Of a DNA stretch of 64,000 bases, positions 46,458 to 54,552 are shown piece after piece. Position numbers and translations under genes: made by a program. Below the pieces are notes generated by a model. The model had not been told where the DNA came from. It saw nothing but the letters and a program-made list of their open reading frames with translations, and did no database searches. Source of the stretch: Nocardioides euryhalodurans (GTDB lineage Bacteria; Actinomycetota; Actinomycetes; Propionibacteriales; Nocardioidaceae); NCBI RefSeq assembly GCF_004564375.1, contig NZ_CP038267.1, forward strand, positions 932,501-996,500. Direction: 5' to 3'. Position 1 is the first letter of the stretch. The number at the start of each line of letters is the position of its first letter.

Positions 46458-47258
46458 GTGCGGCGAGGGCTGCTGGGACTCGGGGCCCTGCTGGCGACGC
46501 TGCTCCTCGTCGGGTGCACGGCCGCCGGGCAGGGCACGGACGTCGACCCCGAACAGGTCGATGCCGTCGAGGCCCCCGAGCTCGGCGCCTGTCGCTCGCT
46601 GACCCCCGAGGACGTCGCCCAGGCGAGCAACGCCACCCGCACGGTCGACTGCAGCGAGGCCCACACCGCCCAGACGTACGCCGTGGGACCGCTCCCCGAG
46701 GAGTTCGACGACGCGGCGTACGACGACGAGGCACTCGGCGAGTTCGCCTACCGCGAGTGCTCCGACCGGTTCGAGAGGTTCCTCGGCGCCGACGAGAGCC
46801 TCGTGATGCGCACGGTCGTCAGCTGGGCGTGGTTCCGGCCGTCCGAGGCCGCCTGGGACGAGGGCGCGCGCTGGTACCGCTGCGACGTGGTGGGCGGCGG
46901 CGACCAGAGCGAGGAGTACGTCCGGCTCCCCCAGGACGCCAAGGGGCTCCTGCAGGGCCGGGTCGACGACGCCTGGATGATCTGCGCGGAGGGCCCCACG
47001 GTGGCCGCCGGGGTCCGGGTCCCCTGCTCGCAGCCCCACACCTGGCGGGCCGTCACGACGATCAAGCTCGGGGAGCCCGAGGACGACTACCCCGGCGACC
47101 GTCTGGTCGAGGTGCAGACCCGCGACTTCTGCGACACCTCGGTCGGCGCGACCCTCGGCTACCCCGTGAAGTACGACTTCGCCTACACCTGGTTCCACGA
47201 GGCGGAGTGGGAGGTCGGCAACCGCCGCTCGATCTGCTGGGCGAAGACGGACCGATGA
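46458..47258 (+). CDS. Septum-formation family lipoprotein (copy 1)
   Basis: A 266-residue lipoprotein (lipobox TLLLVGC, Cys about 20) with two tandem septum-formation-like modules. Each contains paired cysteines in a C-x-E/Q-x-H-T setting (DCSEAHTAQTY and VPCSQPHTWRAV) plus a YRCD strand. Members are actinobacterial envelope proteins with unclear cell-division links. GTG 46458 starts it. It is coupled by an ATGA overlap to its paralogue. Confidence 0.82.
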   Translation: MRRGLLGLGALLATLLLVGCTAAGQGTDVDPEQVDAVEAPELGACRSLTPEDVAQASNATRTVDCSEAHTAQTYAVGPLPEEFDDAAYDDEALGEFAYRECSDRFERFLGADESLVMRTVVSWAWFRPSEAAWDEGARWYRCDVVGGGDQSEEYVRLPQDAKGLLQGRVDDAWMICAEGPTVAAGVRVPCSQPHTWRAVTTIKLGEPEDDYPGDRLVEVQTRDFCDTSVGATLGYPVKYDFAYTWFHEAEWEVGNRRSICWAKTDR

Positions 47259-48118
47259 GCCGCCGCGTGGCCCTGCTCGCGGCGCTGGTGGTCACCATGG
47301 TGGCCGTCGTCGTGGGCTGGCAGGTCACCGACGACCCGGGCGTCGCCCCGGAGCCACCCCGTCCCTCCGCGTCCCCGACCGGCGAGCCGTCCTCGTCCCC
47401 GACCCCGGTCCGGGCCACGCCCCCACCGGGTCCCGACGGGGGTGCGTGCTACCGGCTCACCTACGGCGAGGCGGTCGCGCCGACCTCCACCCGGAGCCCG
47501 GTCGCCTGCGACCGCGAGCACACCTCGGCGACGTACCTCGTCGGCGAGCTCGACACCGTCGTCGACGGCCACCTGGTCGCGGTGGACTCCGAGGAGGTCC
47601 GCGGCCAGGTCTCGTCGGCGTGCCCGGACCGGTTCGCCGAGCACGTGGGCGGCACCGAGGAGCAGCGGCGGCTCAGCGTGCTGCGCCCGGTCTGGTTCAC
47701 GCCCACCCTCGAGGAGTCCGACGCGGGCGCCACCTGGTTCCGCTGCGACGTCATCGCCGTGGCGCGCGACCGCCAGCTGGCGCCCCTCGACGGGAGGGCG
47801 GCGGGGGCGCTCGGCACCCCGGCGGGTCAGGCGCGCTACGGCCTGTGCGGCACCGCCGAGCCCGGCACCGCCGGGTTCAGCCGGGTGATCTGCGCGGAGG
47901 AGCACAGCTGGCGGGCGATCCGGACGGTCACCCTCGCCGGGCCGGACTACCCGGGTGAGGCCGCGGTCCGGACGGCCGGCGAGGCGCCCTGCCGGGCCGC
48001 CGGCCGGGCCGCCTCCGCGGACCAGCTGGACTTCCGGTGGGGCTACGAGTGGCCGACCGCCCGGCAGTGGAGCGACGGGCAGACGTACGGCCTGTGCTGG
48101 GTGCCGGACCCGGCCTGA
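47255..48118 (+). CDS. Septum-formation family membrane protein (copy 2)
   Basis: A 287-residue paralogue of the preceding gene. An uncleaved membrane helix (about 4-25) replaces the lipobox and is followed by a Pro/Ser linker; the two modules keep the same marks (ACDREHTSATYLV and ICAEEHSWRAI, then FRCDVI and LCWVPDP). So one copy is lipid-anchored and one helix-anchored. ATG 47255 overlaps the preceding stop. It ends 5 bases before convergent era. Confidence 0.82.
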   Translation: MSRRVALLAALVVTMVAVVVGWQVTDDPGVAPEPPRPSASPTGEPSSSPTPVRATPPPGPDGGACYRLTYGEAVAPTSTRSPVACDREHTSATYLVGELDTVVDGHLVAVDSEEVRGQVSSACPDRFAEHVGGTEEQRRLSVLRPVWFTPTLEESDAGATWFRCDVIAVARDRQLAPLDGRAAGALGTPAGQARYGLCGTAEPGTAGFSRVICAEEHSWRAIRTVTLAGPDYPGEAAVRTAGEAPCRAAGRAASADQLDFRWGYEWPTARQWSDGQTYGLCWVPDPA

Positions 48119-48123
48119 CGGTC

Positions 48124-49044
48124 TCAGAAGCCGAGCTTGCGGAGCTGGCGCGGGTCGCGCTGCCAGTCCTTGGCGATCTTGACGTGCAGGTCGAGGTAGA
48201 CCGGGACTCCCAGCAGGGCCTCGATCTGCGTGCGCGCCCGGCGCCCGACGTCCTTGAGCCGCTGCCCGCGGTGGCCGATCACGATCCCCTTCTGGGAGGA
48301 CCGCTCCACGTAGAGGTTGGCGTGGATGTCGAGCAGCGGCTTGTCCTCGGGACGCCCCTCCCGCATCCGCATCTCCTCGACGACCACCGCGATGGAGTGC
48401 GGAAGCTCGTCGCGCACGCCGTCGAGAGCCGCCTCGCGGATCAGCTCGGCCGCGAGGTGCTCCTCGGGCTCGTCGGAGAGCTCGTCGTCGGGGTAGAGCT
48501 GCGGCCCCACGGGCAGCTGCGCGACGAGCAGGTCCGCCAGCAGCGCGACCTGGTCGCCGGCCACCGCCGACACGGGGACGATCTCGGCCCACTCGACGCC
48601 GGTCTGGCGGCCGAGCTCGGCGACGTCGAGGAGGTGCTCGGCGATCCGCTCGGGCGCGACCAGGTCGGTCTTGGTCACGATCGCGAACCTGGTGGACCGG
48701 GTGGCCTTCGCGAGCTCGCTGACGAGGAAGCGGTCGCCGGGCCCGACCTTCTCGTCGGCGGGGAAGCACACGCCGACCACGTCGACCTCGGACCAGGTCG
48801 TCCGCACCAGGTCGTTGAGCCGCTCCCCCAGCAACGTCCGCGGCCGGTGCAGGCCGGGGGTGTCGACCAGGATCAGCTGGGCGTCGGGACGCGTCACGAT
48901 GCCGCGGACCACGGTGCGGGTCGTCTGCGGCTTGTCGGAGGTGATGACCACCTTCTGCCCGACCAGCGCGTTGGTCAGGGTCGACTTCCCGGCGTTGGGC
49001 CGGCCGACGAAGCAGGCGAACCCGCTGCGGAAGTCATCGTTCAT
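48124..49044 (-). CDS. era: GTPase Era
   Basis: A 306-residue ribosome-assembly GTPase binding the 16S 3' end. G1 is GRPNAGKST (about 14), G3 DTPG, G4 TKTD (about 122), and the C-terminal KH domain holds VIGHRGQRLKDVG (about 255). Actinobacterial era is classically linked with ybeY and phoH, which lie 8 kb away here because of the inserted genes. Its first 11 bases overlap the end of the siderophore-interacting gene, so they are probably cotranscribed. Confidence 0.95.
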   Translation of the reverse strand: MNDDFRSGFACFVGRPNAGKSTLTNALVGQKVVITSDKPQTTRTVVRGIVTRPDAQLILVDTPGLHRPRTLLGERLNDLVRTTWSEVDVVGVCFPADEKVGPGDRFLVSELAKATRSTRFAIVTKTDLVAPERIAEHLLDVAELGRQTGVEWAEIVPVSAVAGDQVALLADLLVAQLPVGPQLYPDDELSDEPEEHLAAELIREAALDGVRDELPHSIAVVVEEMRMREGRPEDKPLLDIHANLYVERSSQKGIVIGHRGQRLKDVGRRARTQIEALLGVPVYLDLHVKIAKDWQRDPRQLRKLGF

Positions 49045-49804
49045 CGCGCGCCCTGTCGTAGTCGGCCCAGATCTGTTCGTCGGTCTTGCCCGCCGCCTTC
49101 CCGGCCCGCCAGATGGGGCCGGGGTCGACGGCGCGCGGCTGTCGCTCCCGGACGCCGCGCCAGTAGCCCATCACGTCGTACGCCGACGCGGGCAGCTGCC
49201 GCTCCCGCATCAGGAACTTCCGGATCGCTCGCATCTGCGCCGACTCCCCCGCCATCCAGAAGTAGCCCTCGCCCTCGGGCCAGTCGATCGCCTCCACGAC
49301 CTCGGCCAGGCGACTGCTCCCCTCGGCGGGTGAGGGCAGCCACGTGACGTCGGCACCGGCGGGGAGGTAGCCCGTGAGGTCGTCGGGCACCTCGGCCCAG
49401 ATCCGCGTGGGCACCCCGGTGACGGTCCCGGCGATCCGCGCCATGGCGGGCATGGCCGTGAGGTCACCCACCAGCAGCAGCCAGGCAGGGTCGTCGGGGA
49501 GCGTGAAGGAGCCACGGGGCTCGGTGAGGGTCACGGTGTCGCCGACGCAGTCGCGCGAGGCCCACTCGGTGACCAGGCCGACCTCGTGCACGACCACGTC
49601 GAGGACCAGCTCGGAGCCGTCCCAGCTGCGCACCGTGTAGTAGCGCGACTGGTACTGGCCCGGCACGACGAGGCCGACCCACTCGTCGGGCACGCCGGTC
49701 GAGGCGAAGCCGTCGAGACCGGTCAGCGTGAGCCGGACCAGGTGGGACGAGAGCTGCTCGCGACCGGTGACGGTGGCGGCGTACTGCCGGGCTCTCGTGC
49801 TCAC
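49034..49804 (-). CDS. Siderophore-interacting flavoprotein (SIP/ViuB family)
   Basis: A 256-residue FAD enzyme of the SIP family, which reduces ferric siderophores with NAD(P)H to release iron. The FAD motif YQSRYYTVRSWDG (R-x-Y-S/T type, about 53) and the NAD side LLLVGDLTAMPAMARI (about 108) are visible, and the C-terminal GYFWMAGESAQMRAIRKFL block matches the SIP domain. No siderophore genes are nearby; it follows the tmsBA genes by about 13 bases, so another electron-donor use is conceivable. Confidence 0.88.
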   Translation of the reverse strand: MSTRARQYAATVTGREQLSSHLVRLTLTGLDGFASTGVPDEWVGLVVPGQYQSRYYTVRSWDGSELVLDVVVHEVGLVTEWASRDCVGDTVTLTEPRGSFTLPDDPAWLLLVGDLTAMPAMARIAGTVTGVPTRIWAEVPDDLTGYLPAGADVTWLPSPAEGSSRLAEVVEAIDWPEGEGYFWMAGESAQMRAIRKFLMRERQLPASAYDVMGYWRGVRERQPRAVDPGPIWRAGKAAGKTDEQIWADYDRARDER

Positions 49805-49817
49805 CCGGCAAGGCTAG

Positions 49818-51092
49818 TCACCAGGCGGGACGCAGGGGGAATCCGTCCCGGCCGTCCGCGGTGGTGCGGGTGGCGAGCACCTGGTGCAGCTGGATCTCGT
49901 TGCGCTCGAAGGCCAGCCGCGAGCCCGCCATGTACAGGCCCCACACCCGGGCGGTGCCCTCGCCCACCTCGGCGACCGCCTCGTCCCAGTGGTCGCGGAG
50001 GTTGCGGCCCCAGCCGGTCAGCGTCAGGGCGTAGTGGCGACGCAGGTTCTCCTCGTGCATCACCTCGAGGCCCGCGTCCTGCGCCTCGGTGATGATGCGC
50101 CCCGAGCCCGTCAGCTCACCGTCGGGGAAGACGTAGCGGTCGAGGAAGGCGCCGATGTCCTGCCGGCGGTTGTGGGTCCGGGTGATGCAGTGGTTGAGCA
50201 GCCGCCCCTCGGGGCGCAGCCGGTCCCGCAGGTGCGCGAAGTAGGCCGGGTAGTTGCGGACGCCGATGTGCTCGGTGAGCCCGATCGAGCTGACGGCGTC
50301 GAAGCCCGACTCGACCACGTCGCGGTAGTCGAGGTGCCGGACCTCGGCGAGGTCGCCGAGCCCCTCACGGTCGATCGCCTCCTTGGCCCAGGACGCCTGC
50401 TGGCGCGACAGCGTCACCCCGAGGGCGTGGACGCCGTACTCGCGGGCGGCGTGGCGGACCATGCCGCCCCAACCGCACCCGACGTCGAGCAGCCGCTGGC
50501 CGGGCTGCAGGTCGAGCTTGCGGCAGACCAGGTCGTACTTCTCGGCCTGCGCCTGCTCGAGGGTGTCCTCCGGGGTGCGGTAGACGGCGCAGGTGTAGGT
50601 CATCGACGGTCCGAGCACCAGCTCGTAGAACCGGTTGGAGACGTCGTAGTGGTGCGAGATCATGCCGGCGTCGCGGCCCTTGGAGTGGCGCAGCCCCTCG
50701 ACGGCGCGACGCCACCGGGGTGCTGCCTCCTGCGGGGGCGGCGGCGGGGGCCGCAGGTTTCCGAGCCCGAGGGCCCGGACCACGGCCAGCGCCTCGGGGG
50801 CGTTGGGGGCACGGAAGCGCAGGTTGTTCTGGAGCGAGACCAGCGCGTCGTAGGGGTCGCCCGGATGGACACCGTGGAGCAGCAGGTCGCCCGTCACGTA
50901 GGCACGCGCCATCCCGAGGTCGCCGGGAGCGGTCATCAGGTACGCCAGCCCCCGCGGGGTGGTCAGCTCGAGCCCGAGCGGCGAGTCGGGCGGACCGACC
51001 GAGCTGCCGTCGTACGCGGTGAAGCGCAGCGGCATCCCGTCGCGCATCAGGGTGTCCACGGCCTCGGCGATCGTCATCTCCGCTGTCGTCAC
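49818..51092 (-). CDS. tmsB: SAM-dependent fatty acyl methyltransferase (TmsB/CFA-synthase family)
   Basis: A 424-residue cyclopropane-fatty-acid-synthase relative. An N-terminal lipid-side domain (about 1-115) precedes a SAM fold with LLDVGCGWGGM (about 200), the VTLSRQQASWA helix and the GLTEHIGVRNY active-site block. With TmsA it would methylate C10 of oleoyl chains in phospholipids to give, after reduction, 10-methylstearate (tuberculostearate). The GTG 51092 overlaps the tmsA stop (GTGA). The pairing with an FAD reductase favours TmsB over a simple cyclopropane synthase. Confidence 0.85.
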   Translation of the reverse strand: MTTAEMTIAEAVDTLMRDGMPLRFTAYDGSSVGPPDSPLGLELTTPRGLAYLMTAPGDLGMARAYVTGDLLLHGVHPGDPYDALVSLQNNLRFRAPNAPEALAVVRALGLGNLRPPPPPPQEAAPRWRRAVEGLRHSKGRDAGMISHHYDVSNRFYELVLGPSMTYTCAVYRTPEDTLEQAQAEKYDLVCRKLDLQPGQRLLDVGCGWGGMVRHAAREYGVHALGVTLSRQQASWAKEAIDREGLGDLAEVRHLDYRDVVESGFDAVSSIGLTEHIGVRNYPAYFAHLRDRLRPEGRLLNHCITRTHNRRQDIGAFLDRYVFPDGELTGSGRIITEAQDAGLEVMHEENLRRHYALTLTGWGRNLRDHWDEAVAEVGEGTARVWGLYMAGSRLAFERNEIQLHQVLATRTTADGRDGFPLRPAW

Positions 51093-52441
51093 TGTCGTCG
51101 CACCACCTTGTCGTAGAGGCTCGTGAGCCGGTCGTCGGGATCGTGCAGCCGCTTCACGCGGGCGAGGTTGTCGCCGTCGTAGAGCGTGTCGAAGGTCGCC
51201 CGGTCGTAGAACGCCTCGGAGTAGAGGCTCTTGTGGCCACCGAGCTCGTGCACCTTCGCCTCGATCGCCCGGTTGCGGGGTGACTGTGCCGCCTCCGGAC
51301 CCACGTGGACGGTGCCCCAGAAGCCGAGGTTGACGTAGGTGTGCCCGGGCTCCAGCGGGTAGGTCGGCCAGTGCCGGCTCGTGACCACGGGGCACAGCCA
51401 GACCGGGCGCATCCCCACCTCCTCGTCGAACCAGGTGAGGAAGTCCCCGAGCCGCTCGACCGGCACCTCGACGTCCTGGACGACCCGCTCGCGCTGCGGC
51501 CGACCGGCGCGGCGGTCGAGCCGGTCGGCGATGCCGAGGCGACGGTCCAGCCCGAGCAGCCTCATGTAGACGTCGGAGCGGCGCCAGCGCCGGGGCCACA
51601 GGCGCCGGACGACGGGGTGCTGGGCACCGAAGGCCCGCGAGCACCAGAACCAGTCGGTGTCCCAGCGCCAGAGGTAGTCGTGGACGGTCAGCCGGTCGGT
51701 CTCCCGCTGGTCCAGCGAGCGCCAGTAGACCTGCTGGCCGGTGTAGTCGCTCGTGGGGCCGGGCTCGTCGGTCCACGTCGCGAGCGTCAGCACGAGCTCG
51801 TCGGGCGTGAGAGCCACGCCGTCGAGGCCGTCGACCCGGGTCCCGTCGTGCTCGCGGGTCGACACGACCTGCTCGACGGTCTTGCCCAGCAGCGTCGCGT
51901 CGTCGAACCGGAGGTGGCGCAGGCCGACGTAGGCCGGCACCGGCTCGAGCTCGATCCGGAGCCGGACGGCGTAGCCGAGCGAGCCGAAGCTGTTGGGGAA
52001 GGCGTCGAAGAGGTCGTCGCCGGGGCGGACGGTGACGACGTCGCCCGCCCCGGTCAGGACGTCCATCTCGAGCACCGAGTCGTGCGGGAGCCCACGGCGG
52101 AAGCTGGTCGACTCGATGCCGAGTCCGGTGACGGCCCCGCCGAGCGTGATGGTGCGCAGCTGCGGGACGACGCACGGCATCACCCCCCACGGCAGCGTCG
52201 CCGCGACCAGGTCCTCGTAGGTGCACATGCCCTGCACCTCGGCGGTGAGGCCGACCGGGTCGACGTCCAGGACGCCGGTGAGGCCAGCCACGTCCAGGCC
52301 GGGACGCGTGGTGGCGGAGCGGCTGCGGAACAGGTTGGTGGTCGTCTTCGCGAGGCGGACGGGCTCGCCGGCGGGGATGGCGGCGTACGAGGACTGCAGC
52401 CGCTGGACGGCTGCCTCGTGGGGTTCCCTCCCCGGACGCAC
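51089..52441 (-). CDS. tmsA: FAD-binding oxidoreductase (TmsA-like reductase)
   Basis: A 450-residue FAD_binding_4 oxidoreductase. The N-terminal FAD domain contains VVPQLRTITLGGAVTGLGIESTS (about 100-122) and HDSVLEMDVLTGAG; the C-terminal half resembles delta24-sterol-reductase/DIMINUTO-like enzymes. In characterised actinobacteria this protein reduces the methylene intermediate made by TmsB using NADPH. GTG 52441 begins the conserved part; an upstream frame is unlike the family. A 355-base region without a minus-strand gene precedes it. Confidence 0.82.
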   Translation of the reverse strand: MRPGREPHEAAVQRLQSSYAAIPAGEPVRLAKTTTNLFRSRSATTRPGLDVAGLTGVLDVDPVGLTAEVQGMCTYEDLVAATLPWGVMPCVVPQLRTITLGGAVTGLGIESTSFRRGLPHDSVLEMDVLTGAGDVVTVRPGDDLFDAFPNSFGSLGYAVRLRIELEPVPAYVGLRHLRFDDATLLGKTVEQVVSTREHDGTRVDGLDGVALTPDELVLTLATWTDEPGPTSDYTGQQVYWRSLDQRETDRLTVHDYLWRWDTDWFWCSRAFGAQHPVVRRLWPRRWRRSDVYMRLLGLDRRLGIADRLDRRAGRPQRERVVQDVEVPVERLGDFLTWFDEEVGMRPVWLCPVVTSRHWPTYPLEPGHTYVNLGFWGTVHVGPEAAQSPRNRAIEAKVHELGGHKSLYSEAFYDRATFDTLYDGDNLARVKRLHDPDDRLTSLYDKVVRRQ

Positions 52442-52796
52442 GGCTCCACGGTACAGAACGCACGAGGCTCCCCGCACTGGTGCGGGGAGCCTGTCCGTGC
52501 CCGTGGGGTGCACGTCCTCGTCGGAGTCCGGGGGTTGGACGATCCGCGAGTCAGGTGGGCGGCGAAGGGGGGACTTGCCACCGACCTGTGACCAGACTTT
52601 ACACCCGTCGCGGTCACATGGGAGCAATTCGCGAGAAGTCTGCGATTTCTCCTCGGAGGCCGTGTTCAGCGGCCTGACAGCACAGCAGACGGGGCATCGT
52701 CATGAAAATGGCACATTTGTGCACTACCGAATTTGCCTGCTCATGCTCCATGCTTGGCCCGACGCACCCCGCGCTCAACCAAGAGGGAGACCCGCC
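52442..52796. promoter_or_regulatory. Divergent promoter region of tmsA and the peptide gene
   Basis: This 355-base gap holds no gene of ordinary size. The half next to the peptide (about 52629-52760) is more A/T-rich than the surroundings and holds three inverted repeats: GAGAA-N9-TTCTC (52633-52651), AGGCCG-N7-CGGCCT (52657-52675) and GCACA-TT-TGTGC (52711-52722). They are operator or leader candidates. I see no clear -10/-35. Confidence 0.5.
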
Positions 52797-52946
52797 ATGA
52801 CCCGCAACGCCAAGCTCACCATCGCCACCATCGCCACCGCCCTGGTCGCCACCTTCGGCGTCGTCGGTACGACCGCCTCCACCGCTGCCCCGGTCAACAA
52901 GGGCGGCGGCGCGGTCATGATGAAGGACCGCGGCTGGTGCTGCTGA
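52797..52946 (+). CDS. Small exported peptide ending GWCC (pheromone or bacteriocin-like candidate)
   Basis: A 49-residue gene product. A charged start (MTRNAK) and hydrophobic run (about 7-25) form a Sec signal with an A-x-A type site near TASTAAP (about 28-32). The mature part would be roughly 18 residues: a Val-Asn-Lys-Gly-Gly-Gly linker, then VMMKDRGWCC at the C terminus. GGGAG lies 7 bases before ATG 52797. It is convergent with a HTH-TPR regulator gene 69 bases away and ends before a shared terminator, which suggests a secreted-signal/receptor pair. That role is inferred; no family is recognised. Confidence 0.65.
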   Translation: MTRNAKLTIATIATALVATFGVVGTTASTAAPVNKGGGAVMMKDRGWCC

Positions 52947-52982
52947 TCCCTCAGCGCACCCTCACGTCTTCCTGAACCACTG

Positions 52983-53009
52983 CTGGCGGGGCCCCGAGAC
53001 CCCCGCCAG
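52983..53009. terminator. Bidirectional terminator between the peptide and regulator genes
   Basis: Nine-base arms CTGGCGGGG and CCCCGCCAG enclose a 9-base loop in the 69-base convergent gap. It can end both transcripts, so the pair is set up as two separate units. Confidence 0.75.
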
Positions 53010-53015
53010 TCGCTG

Positions 53016-54440
53016 TCAGGACACTCGCGACGGGATCGCCACGGGCCGCCCGCGCAGGCCGGTCGACGCAGCAGCGCTGCGATAGGCCACCCGGGCGGAG
53101 TCGAGGTCCCCGACGCTCTCCAGCAGTCCGGCGAGCTCGAACCACAACGAGGCGGCATCGCGGTCCGCACCCACGCCGGTCAGCAGCATGACCGCCTCGC
53201 GGTAGGCCTGTCCGGCCTCCTCGCTGCGTCCGTACGCCGCTGCCGCCTGCCCCTGGAGGGCCTTGGCGTCCGCTGCCGCGATGGGCGAGAGCTCGAGCAT
53301 GGCCTGGTGCACGCTGGTGCTGAGGACGAGCGCGCCCTCGACGTCGCCCGCGAGGAGCTTGACCCGGGCGAGACCGAGGTCGTTGCGAGCCAGGTCTGCC
53401 GCCCCGGCGCTGGAGTCGCGCAGCTCCTCGGCCGCCTGCTCCAGCTGGCGCTGGGCCTCGGCCACCTCCGGCGGGTCGAGCTGGAGCTGCATGTCGGCGA
53501 GCACCGTGCGCAGCCGGGCGAGGTTGCGCCCGTCGCTTCCCTCGGCCAGCAGGGCCAGCGCACGCTCGGCGAGCGGGATCGCCTCGGCCACCGAGCCGCG
53601 CTCGGACTCCATGATGCTGGCGTTCCAGTACGCCGAGGCGCGGGCCTTCGGCGTCCCGAGCTGCTCGGCCTGGGCGATCGCCTTGCGGCAGGTGCGGACG
53701 GCCTGGCCGGTGTCGCCGCGCTCGTAGTAGGCGGCGGCCACCGTCACGGCCAGCTGGACCGCCTCGTCCGCGCTCTCGAGCGGCGTGCCCGCGAGGTCGT
53801 CCAGCACGCTCTCGCCCCGCGTGACCGCCAGGTTCAGGTCGCCGGAGATGCGGTAGCAGCGGCTCAGCGCGATGGCGGCGCGGACCCGCGGGATCGCGAT
53901 GCCGCGCCCCGCCGCCTCCCCCGAGGTGTCGCGGGGGCCGACGTTGCCGGGCTTGCCGCACGGGATCGCGGACACCGGGCCGACCAGCGGCTCGAGCTCG
54001 AGGATGGCGTCGTCGACGCTGCCCTGCGCCTCCAGCGCCCGGGCGACGAGGTACTGGGCGCGGTCGACCAGGTCGGCGCGCGAGACGGCGCGGGCGCGGT
54101 CGCGGGCGGAGCGGGCACCGACCTCTGCCTCGACGTGGTCGCCGTTCTCGAGGGAGAGCTCGGCGAAGTCGAGGGCCAGCCGGATCTCGTCCTGCTCCCG
54201 CGCCGTGGTGCCGCGCAGCAGGTGGTCGACCGGGAGGTCCAGGCGCTGGGCGAGGGACTCGAGCACCTCGGCGTTGGGGCGGCGCTGCCCGGACTCCAGG
54301 CGCGACACGTAGCCCACCGAGACCAGGTCGCCGGCGAGCTCGGTCTGGGTCCACCCGCGGGCAAGGCGGGCAGCACGCAGTCGCTCCCCCAGCTCGGAGG
54401 GCCGGATGTCCTGCAGCAGCTTCGCGTCACTGACGTCCAT
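53016..54440 (-). CDS. XRE-type HTH regulator with TPR repeats
   Basis: A 474-residue cytosolic regulator. An XRE HTH occupies residues about 16-75 (LGERLRAARLARGWTQTELA, then GYVSRLESGQRRPNAEVL). The rest is an array of about nine TPR-like helical pairs (for example AAAYYERGDTGQAVRTCRKA and AAAYGRSEEAGQAYREAVML). That layout is the one of RRNPP peptide receptors and of some Streptomyces XRE-TPR regulators. ATG 54440 is preferred since the HTH then starts normally; the frame extends upstream with no similarity. A 7-base inverted repeat lies directly before the start. Confidence 0.85.
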   Translation of the reverse strand: MDVSDAKLLQDIRPSELGERLRAARLARGWTQTELAGDLVSVGYVSRLESGQRRPNAEVLESLAQRLDLPVDHLLRGTTAREQDEIRLALDFAELSLENGDHVEAEVGARSARDRARAVSRADLVDRAQYLVARALEAQGSVDDAILELEPLVGPVSAIPCGKPGNVGPRDTSGEAAGRGIAIPRVRAAIALSRCYRISGDLNLAVTRGESVLDDLAGTPLESADEAVQLAVTVAAAYYERGDTGQAVRTCRKAIAQAEQLGTPKARASAYWNASIMESERGSVAEAIPLAERALALLAEGSDGRNLARLRTVLADMQLQLDPPEVAEAQRQLEQAAEELRDSSAGAADLARNDLGLARVKLLAGDVEGALVLSTSVHQAMLELSPIAAADAKALQGQAAAAYGRSEEAGQAYREAVMLLTGVGADRDAASLWFELAGLLESVGDLDSARVAYRSAAASTGLRGRPVAIPSRVS

Positions 54441-54446
54441 GACACC

Positions 54447-54471
54447 GATTGTGACTGACGCCGGCACAATC
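54447..54471. promoter_or_regulatory. Inverted repeat upstream of the HTH-TPR gene (operator candidate)
   Basis: GATTGTG and CACAATC, perfect complements, are spaced by 11 bases and begin 7 bases before the ATG. On the minus strand just upstream, TTGCCC occurs twice 12 bases apart (TTGCCCGAATACTTGCCC). Either could be the regulator's own site. Confidence 0.5.
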
Positions 54472-54552
54472 TGGGCAAGTATTCGGGCAACTCGTTGCAT
54501 CCATGGTCCCGGAGCCCGATCGCCCATAGTCTTCCCTCGCCCGGGGGTTGGG

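Noticed and set aside
49818..51092. Annotation as plain cyclopropane fatty acid synthase
   Set aside because: The overlapping FAD reductase gene makes the 10-methyl branching (TmsB) role the better fit, although sequence alone cannot exclude cyclopropanation.
52797..54440. A toxin-antitoxin system
   Set aside because: The small product has an export signal and the partner is a large TPR regulator, unlike type II TA pairs; convergent, not cotranscribed.
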